Positions 24,816 to 34,123 of a DNA stretch of 64,000 nucleotides are shown one piece after another. Position numbers and translations under genes: made by a program. The stretch is from an uncultured Bacilli bacterium (GTDB taxonomy: Bacteria; Bacillota_I; Bacilli_A; RF39; UBA660): the NCBI GenBank assembly GCA_910580185.1, contig CAJTWC010000001.1:177497-241496 (forward strand), in the 5' to 3' direction. How positions within the stretch are numbered: the stretch's first letter is position 1; each line of letters opens with the position of its first letter. The notes under the pieces were generated by a model. That model saw only the letters and a list, made by a program, of their open reading frames with translations. It made no database searches and was not told where the DNA came from.

Positions 24816-25704
24816 ATGCTTCACCTACCTTCGAAACAAATATTTCCTCTAAAAATGGTTCTTCTAAAACAAACTTTGTTATATTCTTTTTAGTCTTCAA
24901 ATATTCAAATACATTATTAACGTAACTTTCATCTTTTATGTTAACCTCATATCCCGAAGCAGTTTTAATAGCGTTTATAACACCATCTATTTTTCTTAGT
25001 TCAGTTATTTTAACATCGCCTTCTATTTTTATTTTCTTTATTTTATAATCCTTTTTTATATCTTTTAAGTATCCTTCCAAAACTGATTTACCCTTAACTA
25101 ATATTACTAACTTTTCACAAAACAGTTCAACGTGATCCATTCTGTGGGATGAAAATATAATAGAAGTCCCTTTTTCCTTTAATTCTAATATAACACTTTT
25201 AAATAATTCTATATTTATTGGATCAAGTCCTGAAAATGGTTCATCTAAAATAAGTAATTTAGGTTCATTTATAATAGCAGATATAAATTGTACTTTCTGC
25301 TGGTTACCCTTTGATAAAGTATTTATCTTCCTATCTTTATATTCTTCTATGCCAAACTTTTTAAGTAACCTATCTAATCTTTTTAAAATAGTTTCTTCAT
25401 CAAGTGATTTTAAAGCTCCATAATAAAGGATTTGTTCCTTTACGGTAAGTTTAGTAAGAAGGCTTCTTTCTTCTGTTAAAAAACCTATGTTATCAGTTAC
25501 ATCATAGTCTATTTTTTTACCATTAAAAGTAATACTTCCTTCTGAAGGATTAATTAAATTCATAATCATTCTAAAGGTAGTTGTTTTACCAGCTCCATTT
25601 ACTCCTAAAAGGCCAAATATTTCTCCTTTATCAACGGTAAACGAAAGGTTGTCAACCGCTTTAAAGGTTCCATAATATTTTGTTACGTTTTTTATTTTTA
25701 ACAT
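24805..25704 (-). CDS. ABC transporter ATPase, NatA type
   Basis: A 299-residue nucleotide-binding subunit with Walker A GVNGAGKTTT (residues 34-43), signature LSKGNQQKVQ, Walker B LLILDEPFSGLDP and the switch histidine in FSSHRMDHVE. The C-terminal 80 residues form the regulatory extension typical of NatA-like proteins. It overlaps the permease gene by 11 bases and lies three bases after the M16 peptidase gene, so all four genes from ymfF down may be one transcript. Confidence 0.92.
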   Translation of the reverse strand: MLKIKNVTKYYGTFKAVDNLSFTVDKGEIFGLLGVNGAGKTTTFRMIMNLINPSEGSITFNGKKIDYDVTDNIGFLTEERSLLTKLTVKEQILYYGALKSLDEETILKRLDRLLKKFGIEEYKDRKINTLSKGNQQKVQFISAIINEPKLLILDEPFSGLDPINIELFKSVILELKEKGTSIIFSSHRMDHVELFCEKLVILVKGKSVLEGYLKDIKKDYKIKKIKIEGDVKITELRKIDGVINAIKTASGYEVNIKDESYVNNVFEYLKTKKNITKFVLEEPFLEEIFVSKVGEAYGK

Positions 25705-25706
25705 TT

Positions 25707-26990
25707 TTAATCCTCCTTACTTGTTACATATAATATAGATTTATTATTAAAATCTAATTTTTTAAATGCTTCTTTAAATTCATCAAAACTATAATTTTCA
25801 TATATATCATAAGCATTATTAATTACCATGCCATGTTTTGTTACACTATTTATTATTACGTTTGCAAAAGCAGATGGATTTTCAAAACATTTTACAATTG
25901 ATGTTAAAAGAGCCTTTCTATCTAATTCAAAAATATCTTCGTCAAAATTATCTTCTTTTAATTTTTCATCAATTAAATCAATGAATTTATCCTTATCTAA
26001 AACATCTGCTTCAAACATAACTAGCATAATATCATCAAAATGAGAATAAGTTAAAGATAAACCAGTTTTTATAATTTCTTCTTTTACTAATTCTTTTTCA
26101 AATGATGATGTTCCTCCAAACTTCATATCTAATAATACATTGTAAAATAAGTCTCTTTTAAACCTGTCCTCGCCTGTTAATCTTTGCTCTTTAAACTTAT
26201 AACAAATACTTATTCTTGGTATGCTTACATTTCTTTTTTCTTCTATATATTTTGTGCAAACCTCTTTTTCTTCTTCAAATGTTTTTATTACAAGTTCTTC
26301 TTGTTTACCAAAGTTTTTTGACTCTTGATTTTTTCTTACCAAATCAAACGTTTTTTCTACGTCAACATCACCATACATAACAAGTATCATATTTGACGGA
26401 TGATAAAATGTATTATAACATCTATATAAATCTTCTTTAGTTATTTTAGATACATTTTCTTTATCCCCAATCGTTTTATATTTATTAGGATTTTCGTTTA
26501 ATGTTAAATCAAACATTTTTTCAAATATATACCTATCAATGTTATCATCAGTCATATTTATTTCCTGATTAATAATACCCTTTTCTTTTTCTACATTTTC
26601 CAAAGTAAAATATGGACTTTGTACAAAATCTAAAAGTTCTATCAAACACTCTTCAAATTTTTCTGTCGTACTAAAAAAATAATTCGTTATTAAATGATTA
26701 GTATAAGCGTTAACATCCGCTCCATTTTTTTTGAATTTTTCAAAAACCTTTTCGTTATCTTCAGATTCAAATAATTTATGTTCCAAAAAGTGCGCAATAC
26801 CCTTTGGAAAACTTACTATATTATCTTCACCAATTGGCTTAAAATCATTTGTTGCAGAACCATACTTAGTAACAAAATACGCTCCCTTTTTAGTAAATCC
26901 ATCTTTTTTATAAAGATAAATCTCAAGGCCATTATCTAACTTTTCGTGATAAACCACTTCATCTAATTTTGACATTATTATTTTATCCAT
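25707..26990 (-). CDS. ymfH: M16 family zinc peptidase YmfH
   Basis: A 427-residue metallopeptidase with the inverted zinc motif HFLEH in KGIAHFLEHKLFE (about residues 65-70) and the downstream metal-binding glutamate in EKGIINQEINMTDDN. It is the catalytic member of a two-subunit M16B pair with the upstream YmfF homologue, which lacks the motif. The pair next to ftsK is conserved in Bacilli. The substrate is unknown; processing peptidase-like roles are suggested for the family. Start ATG 26990 overlaps the end of ymfF by 8 bases. Confidence 0.92.
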   Translation of the reverse strand: MDKIIMSKLDEVVYHEKLDNGLEIYLYKKDGFTKKGAYFVTKYGSATNDFKPIGEDNIVSFPKGIAHFLEHKLFESEDNEKVFEKFKKNGADVNAYTNHLITNYFFSTTEKFEECLIELLDFVQSPYFTLENVEKEKGIINQEINMTDDNIDRYIFEKMFDLTLNENPNKYKTIGDKENVSKITKEDLYRCYNTFYHPSNMILVMYGDVDVEKTFDLVRKNQESKNFGKQEELVIKTFEEEKEVCTKYIEEKRNVSIPRISICYKFKEQRLTGEDRFKRDLFYNVLLDMKFGGTSSFEKELVKEEIIKTGLSLTYSHFDDIMLVMFEADVLDKDKFIDLIDEKLKEDNFDEDIFELDRKALLTSIVKCFENPSAFANVIINSVTKHGMVINNAYDIYENYSFDEFKEAFKKLDFNNKSILYVTSKED

Positions 26991-28236
26991 TAGTTTTTTC
27001 TCCTTCCAAAAAGTAACTTAAGTTTGGTTTTATTTTCTTTGAAAAACATTCAACTTCTTCTATTTTTACATCATTAATTTTTTCTATAAATAAATCTATA
27101 TCTGGTAAATCAAATAACTTCGCATTATGATATCTTCCTATAACATTATTAATACTATCTTGAGATTCTAAAAGAGATGATATTAATGTTTTTTTTGCTT
27201 CCTTTAATTCTTTTTCATTTATCTTCTTCATGCCATCAATTACTTTACACGTTAATTTAAATGCTTTATCATAATTTTCTTTTTCTATTCCCATCATAAC
27301 AGCCATTAAACTATCATCTTTTTCAAGTCTTGCAAACGAATAATAAGCAAGAGAATTTTCTTCTCTTATAATTTTAAATAATCTAGAAAAACTTCCACCA
27401 CCTAAAATTATTCTATAAAGTGGTGCTACATAGTTAAGCTCATAATCACTTACGTTTTTTAAATACATTATAATATTTAATATGTTTTGTGTTCCACTTG
27501 CTTTATCTTTAACCCTAATAAGTTCATCTTTTTCATCATCATTTGTTATTATAAGTTTATTATCATAGATTTTATTATTTTTTATTTTAGAAGTTATTTT
27601 TTCTATTATAGAATTATTGAATTCTATGTTTCCTGCTAAAACAAGTTCTATCTCACTTTCTTCTAACATAGAAAGATAATCTTTATATAAACTTTCTGGC
27701 GTCATTTCATCTAAATACTTTATCTCACTCATAAATGTATATGGCTTATTTTGATTTAAATTTTTATAAGTCATTCTTTCAGCATACATATCCGATGATT
27801 CTTTTATCTTTTCTAAGTTTGCTTTATTTGTACTTACGATTAAATTAAAAGTTTCTTTATCAAATGCGTTATTTTCTACTAATGGATTGAAAATAATTTC
27901 GCAAAAAGTATTTACAACTTCATCTAAATTACCATCTTCTGTATATTTATCAATTAAAGACGAAAATGAAAAAGAATTTATATGATAATTTCCATATCTA
28001 GAAGAAGATGCGCTATAATATGCATCATAGTTTTCTAATGCTTTAATATATAACTTTTCAGGTGTATTATACATTTTACATGACTCTAACAAAATACTTC
28101 TTAAAACAGCTCTGTACGTCATCTTTTCTTTTGTTATGGGACTTTTAAAATAAAGTTTTCCTGCAATAGACTTAAATTTATTAGTCTTAATAATCGTAAC
28201 TGGTATATTATTAATTTCTTTTTTTAGAATTTCCAT
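26983..28236 (-). CDS. ymfF: M16 family protein YmfF (non-catalytic partner)
   Basis: A 417-residue M16 fold protein without the HxxEH zinc motif: the expected position reads around RAVLRSILLESCKMYNT, with no histidine pair. The conserved R/Y segment LGGGSFSRLFKIIREENSLAYYSFA typical of M16 C-domains is present. Together with the downstream YmfH it should form the closed chamber of a heterodimeric peptidase. Start ATG 28236 follows GAGGTGAG. It is the first gene of the operon, about 180 bases after the bidirectional terminator of the 28.4 kb toxin candidate. Confidence 0.88.
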   Translation of the reverse strand: MEILKKEINNIPVTIIKTNKFKSIAGKLYFKSPITKEKMTYRAVLRSILLESCKMYNTPEKLYIKALENYDAYYSASSSRYGNYHINSFSFSSLIDKYTEDGNLDEVVNTFCEIIFNPLVENNAFDKETFNLIVSTNKANLEKIKESSDMYAERMTYKNLNQNKPYTFMSEIKYLDEMTPESLYKDYLSMLEESEIELVLAGNIEFNNSIIEKITSKIKNNKIYDNKLIITNDDEKDELIRVKDKASGTQNILNIIMYLKNVSDYELNYVAPLYRIILGGGSFSRLFKIIREENSLAYYSFARLEKDDSLMAVMMGIEKENYDKAFKLTCKVIDGMKKINEKELKEAKKTLISSLLESQDSINNVIGRYHNAKLFDLPDIDLFIEKINDVKIEEVECFSKKIKPNLSYFLEGEKTNG

Positions 28237-28295
28237 ATTCTCACCTCTTAATTAGTATGTCCAGAGTTTTCTAATAAAATTATACTAAATTATAA

Positions 28296-28324
28296 TTGAA
28301 TAATAAAGTTTTTTTGTGTATAAT
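28296..28324 (+). promoter_or_regulatory. Promoter of a small RNA opposite the 29-codon toxin candidate
   Basis: TTGAAT (28296-28301), 17-bp spacer, TATAAT (28319-28324), near consensus, pointing away from ymfF and toward the toxin candidate. Confidence 0.75.
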
Positions 28325-28330
28325 ATAAAT

Positions 28331-28420
28331 GTAGGAAGCAACTTTAACTAGTTGTTTTTTAATAATATTTTTTGGATATTTTGTAAAACAAGGCTAGCTT
28401 CAACTAACCTTGTTTTTCTT
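28331..28420 (+). ncRNA. Candidate antisense RNA of a par/Fst-like type I toxin-antitoxin locus
   Basis: The RNA would start near 28331 and end at a weak hairpin with T6 (28339-28360) or at the shared terminator (28385-28416). Its 5' part holds GGAAGCAA and CTAGTT (28334-28353), repeated in the same DNA orientation at 28545-28560 in the leader of the opposite transcript; since the two RNAs run in opposite directions these segments are complementary, as are the shared terminators. This is the layout of RNA II in the enterococcal par system. Confidence 0.6.
28385..28416. terminator. Bidirectional terminator shared by the toxin candidate and its antisense RNA
   Basis: A 13-bp stem with one mismatch (AAAACAAGG-TAG against CTA-CCTTGTTTT) and a 6-base loop, T-rich on both sides. 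Confidence 0.8.
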
Positions 28421-28508
28421 ATATACTAGAAATAATAACTAGTACTATTATAAGTATTAAAATGATAATTAATTTTGGACTAAATTTTGTTTCAAATCTA
28501 AATCTCAT
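28419..28508 (-). CDS. 29-residue hydrophobic peptide, candidate type I toxin
   Basis: The peptide begins MRFRFETKFSPK and ends in one membrane helix (residues about 13-29) composed of I, L and V. The ATG at 28508 has AGAAGGGTG upstream and the stop codon abuts the bidirectional terminator. A short hydrophobic peptide with a long 5' leader, a convergent small RNA and shared repeats is the layout of Fst/par type I modules; the sequence itself does not match Fst in a way I can show. It lies in the 28237-28631 gap, which otherwise holds no gene. Confidence 0.6.
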   Translation of the reverse strand: MRFRFETKFSPKLIIILILIIVLVIISSI

Positions 28509-28571
28509 AATTACCATCACCCTTCTATTCTTCATAAAAAGATGGGAAGCAAAGCTAGTTTCTATCGTCTC

Positions 28572-28613
28572 CTAATTAATTGTTAGTCATAAATTTTAAA
28601 ATTCCCCTAAAAA
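28572..28613 (-). promoter_or_regulatory. Shared leader motif, copy 2 (28.5 kb toxin candidate)
   Basis: Minus strand: T-run, AGGGGAATTTTAAAATTTATG, ACTAACAATTAATTAG. It lies 60-105 bases upstream of the 29-codon gene and is the only promoter-like segment there. Confidence 0.45.
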
Positions 28614-28645
28614 AAGAAACATTAGTTTAAACTAATCGTTTCTTT
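28608..28645 (-). terminator. Terminator of the large LRR gene
   Basis: AAAGAAAC and ATTAGTTT pair with AAACTAAT and GTTTCTTT (one bulge), followed by T7 on the minus strand; it overlaps the stop codon. Confidence 0.75.
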
Positions 28646-31600
28646 TATTCTTTCTATATACTAAGTATCCTATTACTCCAAGTATTATTAGTATTAATAA
28701 TAGCCATAGTATACATCTAAAACTTATACCTTTATTTATCTTGGTATTACTTTCTAATAACTTTGTATCTTTTTTTATACTTTTTCCAGTTAACTCTTTA
28801 TCTGTTAGTACATAACTTCCAAGTTCTTTTACATAGAAACTTAATTTCTTTTCTTTTGGATTTATGTTTTCTGCTACTAATGTTAATTTGCCATTTTTAT
28901 AACTATAAAGTCTTAGGTTTCTTGTACCTATGTTTTTCTTAATAGTATCTGTTACATCCATACTTATTAATGTTTTCCCTGGCAAGTTATTATTACTTTT
29001 AAAGCTTAACACCATTCCACTTGTTACTTTATCTTTTACTTCGTTATATATAATAGATTCTTTCAATACTTTTAATTCATAACTTAAGTCTAAGTTACCT
29101 TCCATTTTTTCTATGTCTTTTCCATTTATCGTAACTGTTATTCCTTCATTTTTTACTACTATGTTTCTATCTTTATTTTTTATAGTTTGAAGTGCTAGTA
29201 CTGATACAAAGGTGCCATTTATTTCTATATCACTTAAGTCTTCCGTTGTAGTTGTTTTTTGCTTAGTTGTAGTTTTACTATTACTTCCACTTTTCTTAGT
29301 TGTTGTAACATTATTTGTATTATTAGCATTACCATTATTACTTGGTTTATCTATTACCTTTTTCATATTCAATATCTTATATGTATCTACTATATTTTCT
29401 CCATCTTTTATTATGAAGTTATCATTATTAACCGATGCACTTAATCCTTCTAGCGTTAATTTTATTTTACTTGTATCTAGATCAAGTCCACTTGCATCTA
29501 TCGTCTTTTTTTCTTTATCTATTTTATATACTTCACTTGTTATATCATATACTTTTATTTCTTGAGATAAGAATGGAAAATATGAATAATGTTTACAAAA
29601 TTCGGATGTTTCATAATTAACATAGCATCTATTAATAACTTCTTCATCTAATCCAACAATTCCCGATGGATCAGAATCTGATATTTTAATATTAGTCGTA
29701 CCTTCTTTTAGCGCTTTTAATATTCCATTTTCATAAGATACTATCGCTAAATCATCTATATTATAATTAACCTTTTTTTCAACGTGTAATTTAACTAAAT
29801 CTTTATATTCTATTTTTTCTCCTTTAACCATGTAAATATTACTTGATAATGGATTATTTTGAAGAGTTAAATAATTAATACTTGGAATACCACTTAAGTC
29901 AATATTATTTAAATTATTGTTATTAAGTGCTATTAGCCATGGAGAATTTTCTATATTTCCTAGAATTACTTCATTTAAGCTATTATTGTTTAACAATATA
30001 TATTCCAAATTATTATATTTACTTAGGTCAAGTATTCCACTCAAATTATTATTAGCTAGATATATTTCAGATAGAGCGTTACCACTATCCGGCAATGCTA
30101 TACTATCTAATTTATTATAAGATAAATTGATTCCTTGTAACAATGTGTTATTTTCTAAATCTATATTAGAAAGATTATTATTTTTAGCTCCTAAATATTC
30201 TAATTTTCTATTTTCTCTTACATCAATATTATTCACATTATTATCATTAAACCATAACGATTGCAAATTAGGAATATTTTCAATTTTTATCTCAGTTAAT
30301 TCATTATTATTTAAAGATACTCTAAATAATTTTTCATTATTACTCAAATCTATTTTCCTCAAGCCTATACCATCTAAAAGAATTTGATCAAATGATGTTC
30401 CGCTAAAATTTACCTCACCTAATCTAAAATTTCCTGAAGTTTTATGGAAAGACTTTAATGATGACGAACCGCTTAAGTTTAATTTATCTATTGTTGAATC
30501 TATTATTCTTATATTTTCTAACGATGTTAATCCACTTAAGTTTACATCATCAACTATTGAATTATTAATCACGGTAAACACGTTTAAATTAGCATTATTA
30601 CTCAAATTAACATTACCAATTTTTGAGTTAGTCGCATAAAACATCTGTATTACATCATTATTTGATAAATCCAGATTTTCCACGTCAGCTCCATCAAATC
30701 TTATATTTTTTAATTTTGGATTATTTCTAAGATCAGAAAAGTTTATATTTTTTCCAATATTAATAGATGTTAACTCTTTATTATTACTTAAATCAACATT
30801 AAGTATTTTATTACTTGATATAGTAATGCTAGTTAAAGCACTATTAGTACTTAAATCTATACTACTTAAATTATGGTTATCTTCTTCTAAAAATATATTA
30901 CTTAAAGCAGTCATTCCATTTAAATTCAAATATTCTAAGTTTTTATTTTCCTTAAATGTATTAATATCAATTCTATCTAGAGCGGTATTTCCGCTTAAAT
31001 CAACCTTTTTTAAATTTGAATTCATACCCAAATGTAAATTACTTATATTATGATTATTACTCAAATCTATTTCATTTAAATTATTATCATACAACCATAA
31101 AAATTCTAAATTTTTATTTTCACTTAAATCTATACTACTTAATTTATTACTACGTAAATCTATTTCTTTTAAATTTTTATTCTCACTTAAATCTATACTA
31201 CTTAATTTATTATATGGTAAAACTATTCTCACTAAATTTTTGTTTTCGCTTAAATCTATGGAACTTATATTGTTTCCACTAAAAGCAACTTGAGTTATAC
31301 CTTTCAAGTACTGAATACCATTTACATCGTATATATCAAAATTAGATCCACCCACGGAAGTTATACTTGCTAATTCATCCTCTTTTATTGCAGTACAATA
31401 AGATGAATCATTATTATAAGAACTTACCACCGCGCTATAAAATCTTGGATCTGTAAAACCATATTCATATGTTCCTTCTGGATTAGATTCACTTCTAGGC
31501 TGATATTTAGCTGGTATTTCTGTACATAAAGTCGCACTTGCTAATCCCTTCATTTTATTAAACTTTATTATATTAAGTTTTAATGCACTAATTAAAACTA

Positions 31601-31721
31601 AAACTATTATCACGATAAAAGCAATACTTATAGATATAATTGCATTTTTCTTCGTTTTATCATCAGCAAGTTTTGGTCTTCCAACGCTTCTTTTTTCTTC
31701 ATCTTTATTAAATAGCTTCAT
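28632..31721 (-). CDS. Large leucine-rich repeat surface protein
   Basis: A 1029-residue protein. Order: a basic cytoplasmic head containing VGRPKLADDKTKKN, a helix (about 27-48), then from about residue 150 to 640 some 23 LRR units of 20-24 residues of the pattern LSSIDLSENKNLKEIDL; a beta-rich region; a threonine/lysine-rich linker (TTTKQKTTTTEDL); a domain ending in the pattern GSYVLTD seen in Gram-positive surface proteins; and a C-terminal helix (about 998-1020) with a basic tail. No LPxTG sorting motif is present, so both ends appear membrane anchored. Such LRR proteins usually act in adhesion. Its promoter has a G9 tract in the spacer (31772-31800). Confidence 0.82.
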   Translation of the reverse strand: MKLFNKDEEKRSVGRPKLADDKTKKNAIISISIAFIVIIVLVLISALKLNIIKFNKMKGLASATLCTEIPAKYQPRSESNPEGTYEYGFTDPRFYSAVVSSYNNDSSYCTAIKEDELASITSVGGSNFDIYDVNGIQYLKGITQVAFSGNNISSIDLSENKNLVRIVLPYNKLSSIDLSENKNLKEIDLRSNKLSSIDLSENKNLEFLWLYDNNLNEIDLSNNHNISNLHLGMNSNLKKVDLSGNTALDRIDINTFKENKNLEYLNLNGMTALSNIFLEEDNHNLSSIDLSTNSALTSITISSNKILNVDLSNNKELTSINIGKNINFSDLRNNPKLKNIRFDGADVENLDLSNNDVIQMFYATNSKIGNVNLSNNANLNVFTVINNSIVDDVNLSGLTSLENIRIIDSTIDKLNLSGSSSLKSFHKTSGNFRLGEVNFSGTSFDQILLDGIGLRKIDLSNNEKLFRVSLNNNELTEIKIENIPNLQSLWFNDNNVNNIDVRENRKLEYLGAKNNNLSNIDLENNTLLQGINLSYNKLDSIALPDSGNALSEIYLANNNLSGILDLSKYNNLEYILLNNNSLNEVILGNIENSPWLIALNNNNLNNIDLSGIPSINYLTLQNNPLSSNIYMVKGEKIEYKDLVKLHVEKKVNYNIDDLAIVSYENGILKALKEGTTNIKISDSDPSGIVGLDEEVINRCYVNYETSEFCKHYSYFPFLSQEIKVYDITSEVYKIDKEKKTIDASGLDLDTSKIKLTLEGLSASVNNDNFIIKDGENIVDTYKILNMKKVIDKPSNNGNANNTNNVTTTKKSGSNSKTTTKQKTTTTEDLSDIEINGTFVSVLALQTIKNKDRNIVVKNEGITVTINGKDIEKMEGNLDLSYELKVLKESIIYNEVKDKVTSGMVLSFKSNNNLPGKTLISMDVTDTIKKNIGTRNLRLYSYKNGKLTLVAENINPKEKKLSFYVKELGSYVLTDKELTGKSIKKDTKLLESNTKINKGISFRCILWLLLILIILGVIGYLVYRKNKRND

Positions 31722-31771
31722 GATATTATCACCTGTTTATAACCCTTCCATTATCTTACTTTACTATGTTG

Positions 31772-31800
31772 ATAATATCATAATACCCCCCCCCAGTCAA
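31772..31800 (-). promoter_or_regulatory. G-tract promoter of the large LRR gene
   Basis: TTGACT (31795-31800), 17-bp spacer made of G9 plus TATTATGA, TATTAT (31772-31777). The homopolymer is 31786-31794. Confidence 0.82.
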
Positions 31801-31843
31801 GAACCTAGCTTGGGGTGTTTATAAAATTTTTGAGAACAAAAAA

Positions 31844-31864
31844 ACAAGAATTTACTCATCTTGT
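31844..31864 (-). terminator. ftsK terminator
   Basis: ACAAGA pairs with TCTTGT around a 9-base loop, then T7 on the minus strand, overlapping the stop codon. Confidence 0.65.
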
Positions 31865-34050
31865 TCTTCTTCATTATTATTTTCTTCATATTTAACAAGT
31901 ACTTCTCTTGGTTTAGATCCATTTGGCGGACCAACTATCCCTCTTTCTTCAAGTAAGTCTATCATTCTAGCTGCTCTGTTATAACCAAGTCTATACTTTC
32001 TTTGCAAAAGTGATGCACTTGTCTTACCACTTTTTATTACAAAATCCACTATTTCGTTATATAAAGGATCATCATACTGATCGTCTTTTGAATCATATGA
32101 TGCTGATGATGAACCAGCTGGTGCAGCAGTTAAATTCGTAAATGTTTCATCATACTGTGCTTTTTGTTGCTTAATGGTAAAGTCAACAACTTTTTGTACT
32201 TCTTCTTCTGAAACAAAAGATCCTTGTATTCTAGTTGGTGAGCCTTCTCCCATTGGAAGAAATAACATATCACCTTTACCAATTAGTTTTTCAGCACCTG
32301 TCATATCAAGAATTGTTCTAGAATCTATACCACTTGATACCGCAAACGAAATTCTTGATGGAATATTTGCTTTTACAACACCAGTAATAACATCAGTTGA
32401 TGGTCTTTGCGTTGCAACGATTAAATGAATACCAGCCGCACGAGCCATCTGTGTTATTCTCATTATTGAATCTTCAACTTCTTTAGCTGCAACAAGCATT
32501 AAATCAGCAAGCTCATCTATTAATACTACGATGTATGGTAATTTCTTTAAGCCAGTTTCTCCAGCATCTATTTTACCCTGAATTTTTCTATTGTACCCTT
32601 CTATGTTTTTAGTTCCACTATCACTAAACATATCATAACGTTTTTCCATTTCCTCAACTATCTTCTTTAAAGCGATAGAAGCCTTTTTAGGATCAGTAAC
32701 AACTGGTGCAAGTAAGTGTGGCGCACCATTATACATAGAAAGTTCAACCTTCTTAGGATCAACCATCATAAGTTTTACTTCATCTGGCTTAGCACGCATT
32801 AAAATAGATGTTATAACTGAGTTAACGCATACTGATTTACCAGAACCAGTAGCACCTGCAATAAGTAAGTGAGGAGTTTTATTAACTTCCATCCATCTTG
32901 GATTACCCATTATGTCTTTACCTAATACCGCAAGTAACTTACTATCAGATTTTTCCTTTGGAACCGCTGCCAAAACCTCTCTTAAAGATACTGGTGTAGT
33001 AATCTTATTTGGTATATCAATACCTATTGTACTTTTTCCTGGAATAGGCGCTTGTATCCTTACGTCTTTAGCCGCAAGTGCTAGCGCTATTTCCTTATTC
33101 AAACTAAGTATCTTACTTACCTTAGTACCTGATTTTATTTCTAACTCATATTGTGTTACGGTAGGTCCAACATGGGCTTCTACTACTTTTCCATAAATAT
33201 CAAAGTCACTAAGTACTTGTTCTAATAATTTTATGTTAGATGAAATGTTTGCCTCATTTGCTTTCGTATCTACCTTCTTAGGAACGTTAAGTAAAGAAAG
33301 TGGAGGAAGTTTATATTCTCCATTTGTAACTGGGTCGCTTACCTCTTCTTGTTCTTCAAGTGCTGCATGATTTAAATCATTAACACTTGATATAACAACT
33401 CTTTTATCAACTGGTTTTTCTTGTGTTTTATTATCACCTTCAGCAGATGCTTCTTCATCTGTTTCTTTATCTTTATTAAGCCATTTTTTAGGCACAAAAA
33501 ATAATATAATTTTTTTAAGCGCGGTTGCTGGAGAAACATTAAATATAAGCATTGCACCAAACAAAATAAGTACCCAACAAATAATTTTAGAACCAAGTAC
33601 ATCAAAACACAATACGAAAAGATATGAAAATAATGCTCCAAGAATTCCCCCACCTTGAATAAAATTAACGTCATTAAAACCAGATACTATGTTTGCAATG
33701 GTATCTTCAAATACAGCAGACCCTATATTTGTATTATACATAATATATTTAACGTGAGACATAGAAAGAATTGCTACTGCAAACAGATAAAAACCAATTA
33801 ACTTCTTAGTAAATAACTTTGGTTTTTCTCTAAAGATAAGAACATATCCTCCTACTATTAAGAAGTATGTTAACCCCCAATTATAAAATGCACCGAATAA
33901 AAATATTCCAAAATCACTTACAATTCTCCCAACAAATCCGGATCTTAAAAGCCCAAGAATTGTTAAAACTATATATAAAATTCCAATCATTTCCACAGGA
34001 AATTTTGTTTTCTTCTTACTTTTGGATGATGTTTTTTTCTTAGCCATCAT
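31852..34050 (-). CDS. ftsK: DNA translocase FtsK/SpoIIIE
   Basis: A 732-residue septal ATPase that pumps chromosomal DNA during division. Four N-terminal helices (about 15-170), an acidic linker, then the motor with Walker A GATGSGKSVCVN, Walker B YIVVLIDELADLML, the RITQMARAAGIHLIVATQRP segment, and the C-terminal winged-helix gamma domain (LLQRKYRLGYNRAARMIDLL) that reads polar DNA signals. Full length for SpoIIIE/SftA-like proteins. Its closeness to ymfF-ymfH matches the arrangement around spoIIIE in Bacilli. Confidence 0.96.
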   Translation of the reverse strand: MMAKKKTSSKSKKKTKFPVEMIGILYIVLTILGLLRSGFVGRIVSDFGIFLFGAFYNWGLTYFLIVGGYVLIFREKPKLFTKKLIGFYLFAVAILSMSHVKYIMYNTNIGSAVFEDTIANIVSGFNDVNFIQGGGILGALFSYLFVLCFDVLGSKIICWVLILFGAMLIFNVSPATALKKIILFFVPKKWLNKDKETDEEASAEGDNKTQEKPVDKRVVISSVNDLNHAALEEQEEVSDPVTNGEYKLPPLSLLNVPKKVDTKANEANISSNIKLLEQVLSDFDIYGKVVEAHVGPTVTQYELEIKSGTKVSKILSLNKEIALALAAKDVRIQAPIPGKSTIGIDIPNKITTPVSLREVLAAVPKEKSDSKLLAVLGKDIMGNPRWMEVNKTPHLLIAGATGSGKSVCVNSVITSILMRAKPDEVKLMMVDPKKVELSMYNGAPHLLAPVVTDPKKASIALKKIVEEMEKRYDMFSDSGTKNIEGYNRKIQGKIDAGETGLKKLPYIVVLIDELADLMLVAAKEVEDSIMRITQMARAAGIHLIVATQRPSTDVITGVVKANIPSRISFAVSSGIDSRTILDMTGAEKLIGKGDMLFLPMGEGSPTRIQGSFVSEEEVQKVVDFTIKQQKAQYDETFTNLTAAPAGSSSASYDSKDDQYDDPLYNEIVDFVIKSGKTSASLLQRKYRLGYNRAARMIDLLEERGIVGPPNGSKPREVLVKYEENNNEEEQDE

Positions 34051-34123
34051 TTCACCCCGCTATCATAAAACAATTATATCACGTAAATTTTAAGATGTAA
34101 ATTTTTGTGTTAAAAATTAGACA

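Noticed and set aside
31786..31794. G/C homopolymers as simple assembly errors
   Set aside because: They occur at the same place in related promoters, with interruptions in two copies; lengths may be imprecise but the tracts themselves are real. Exact counts still need read support.
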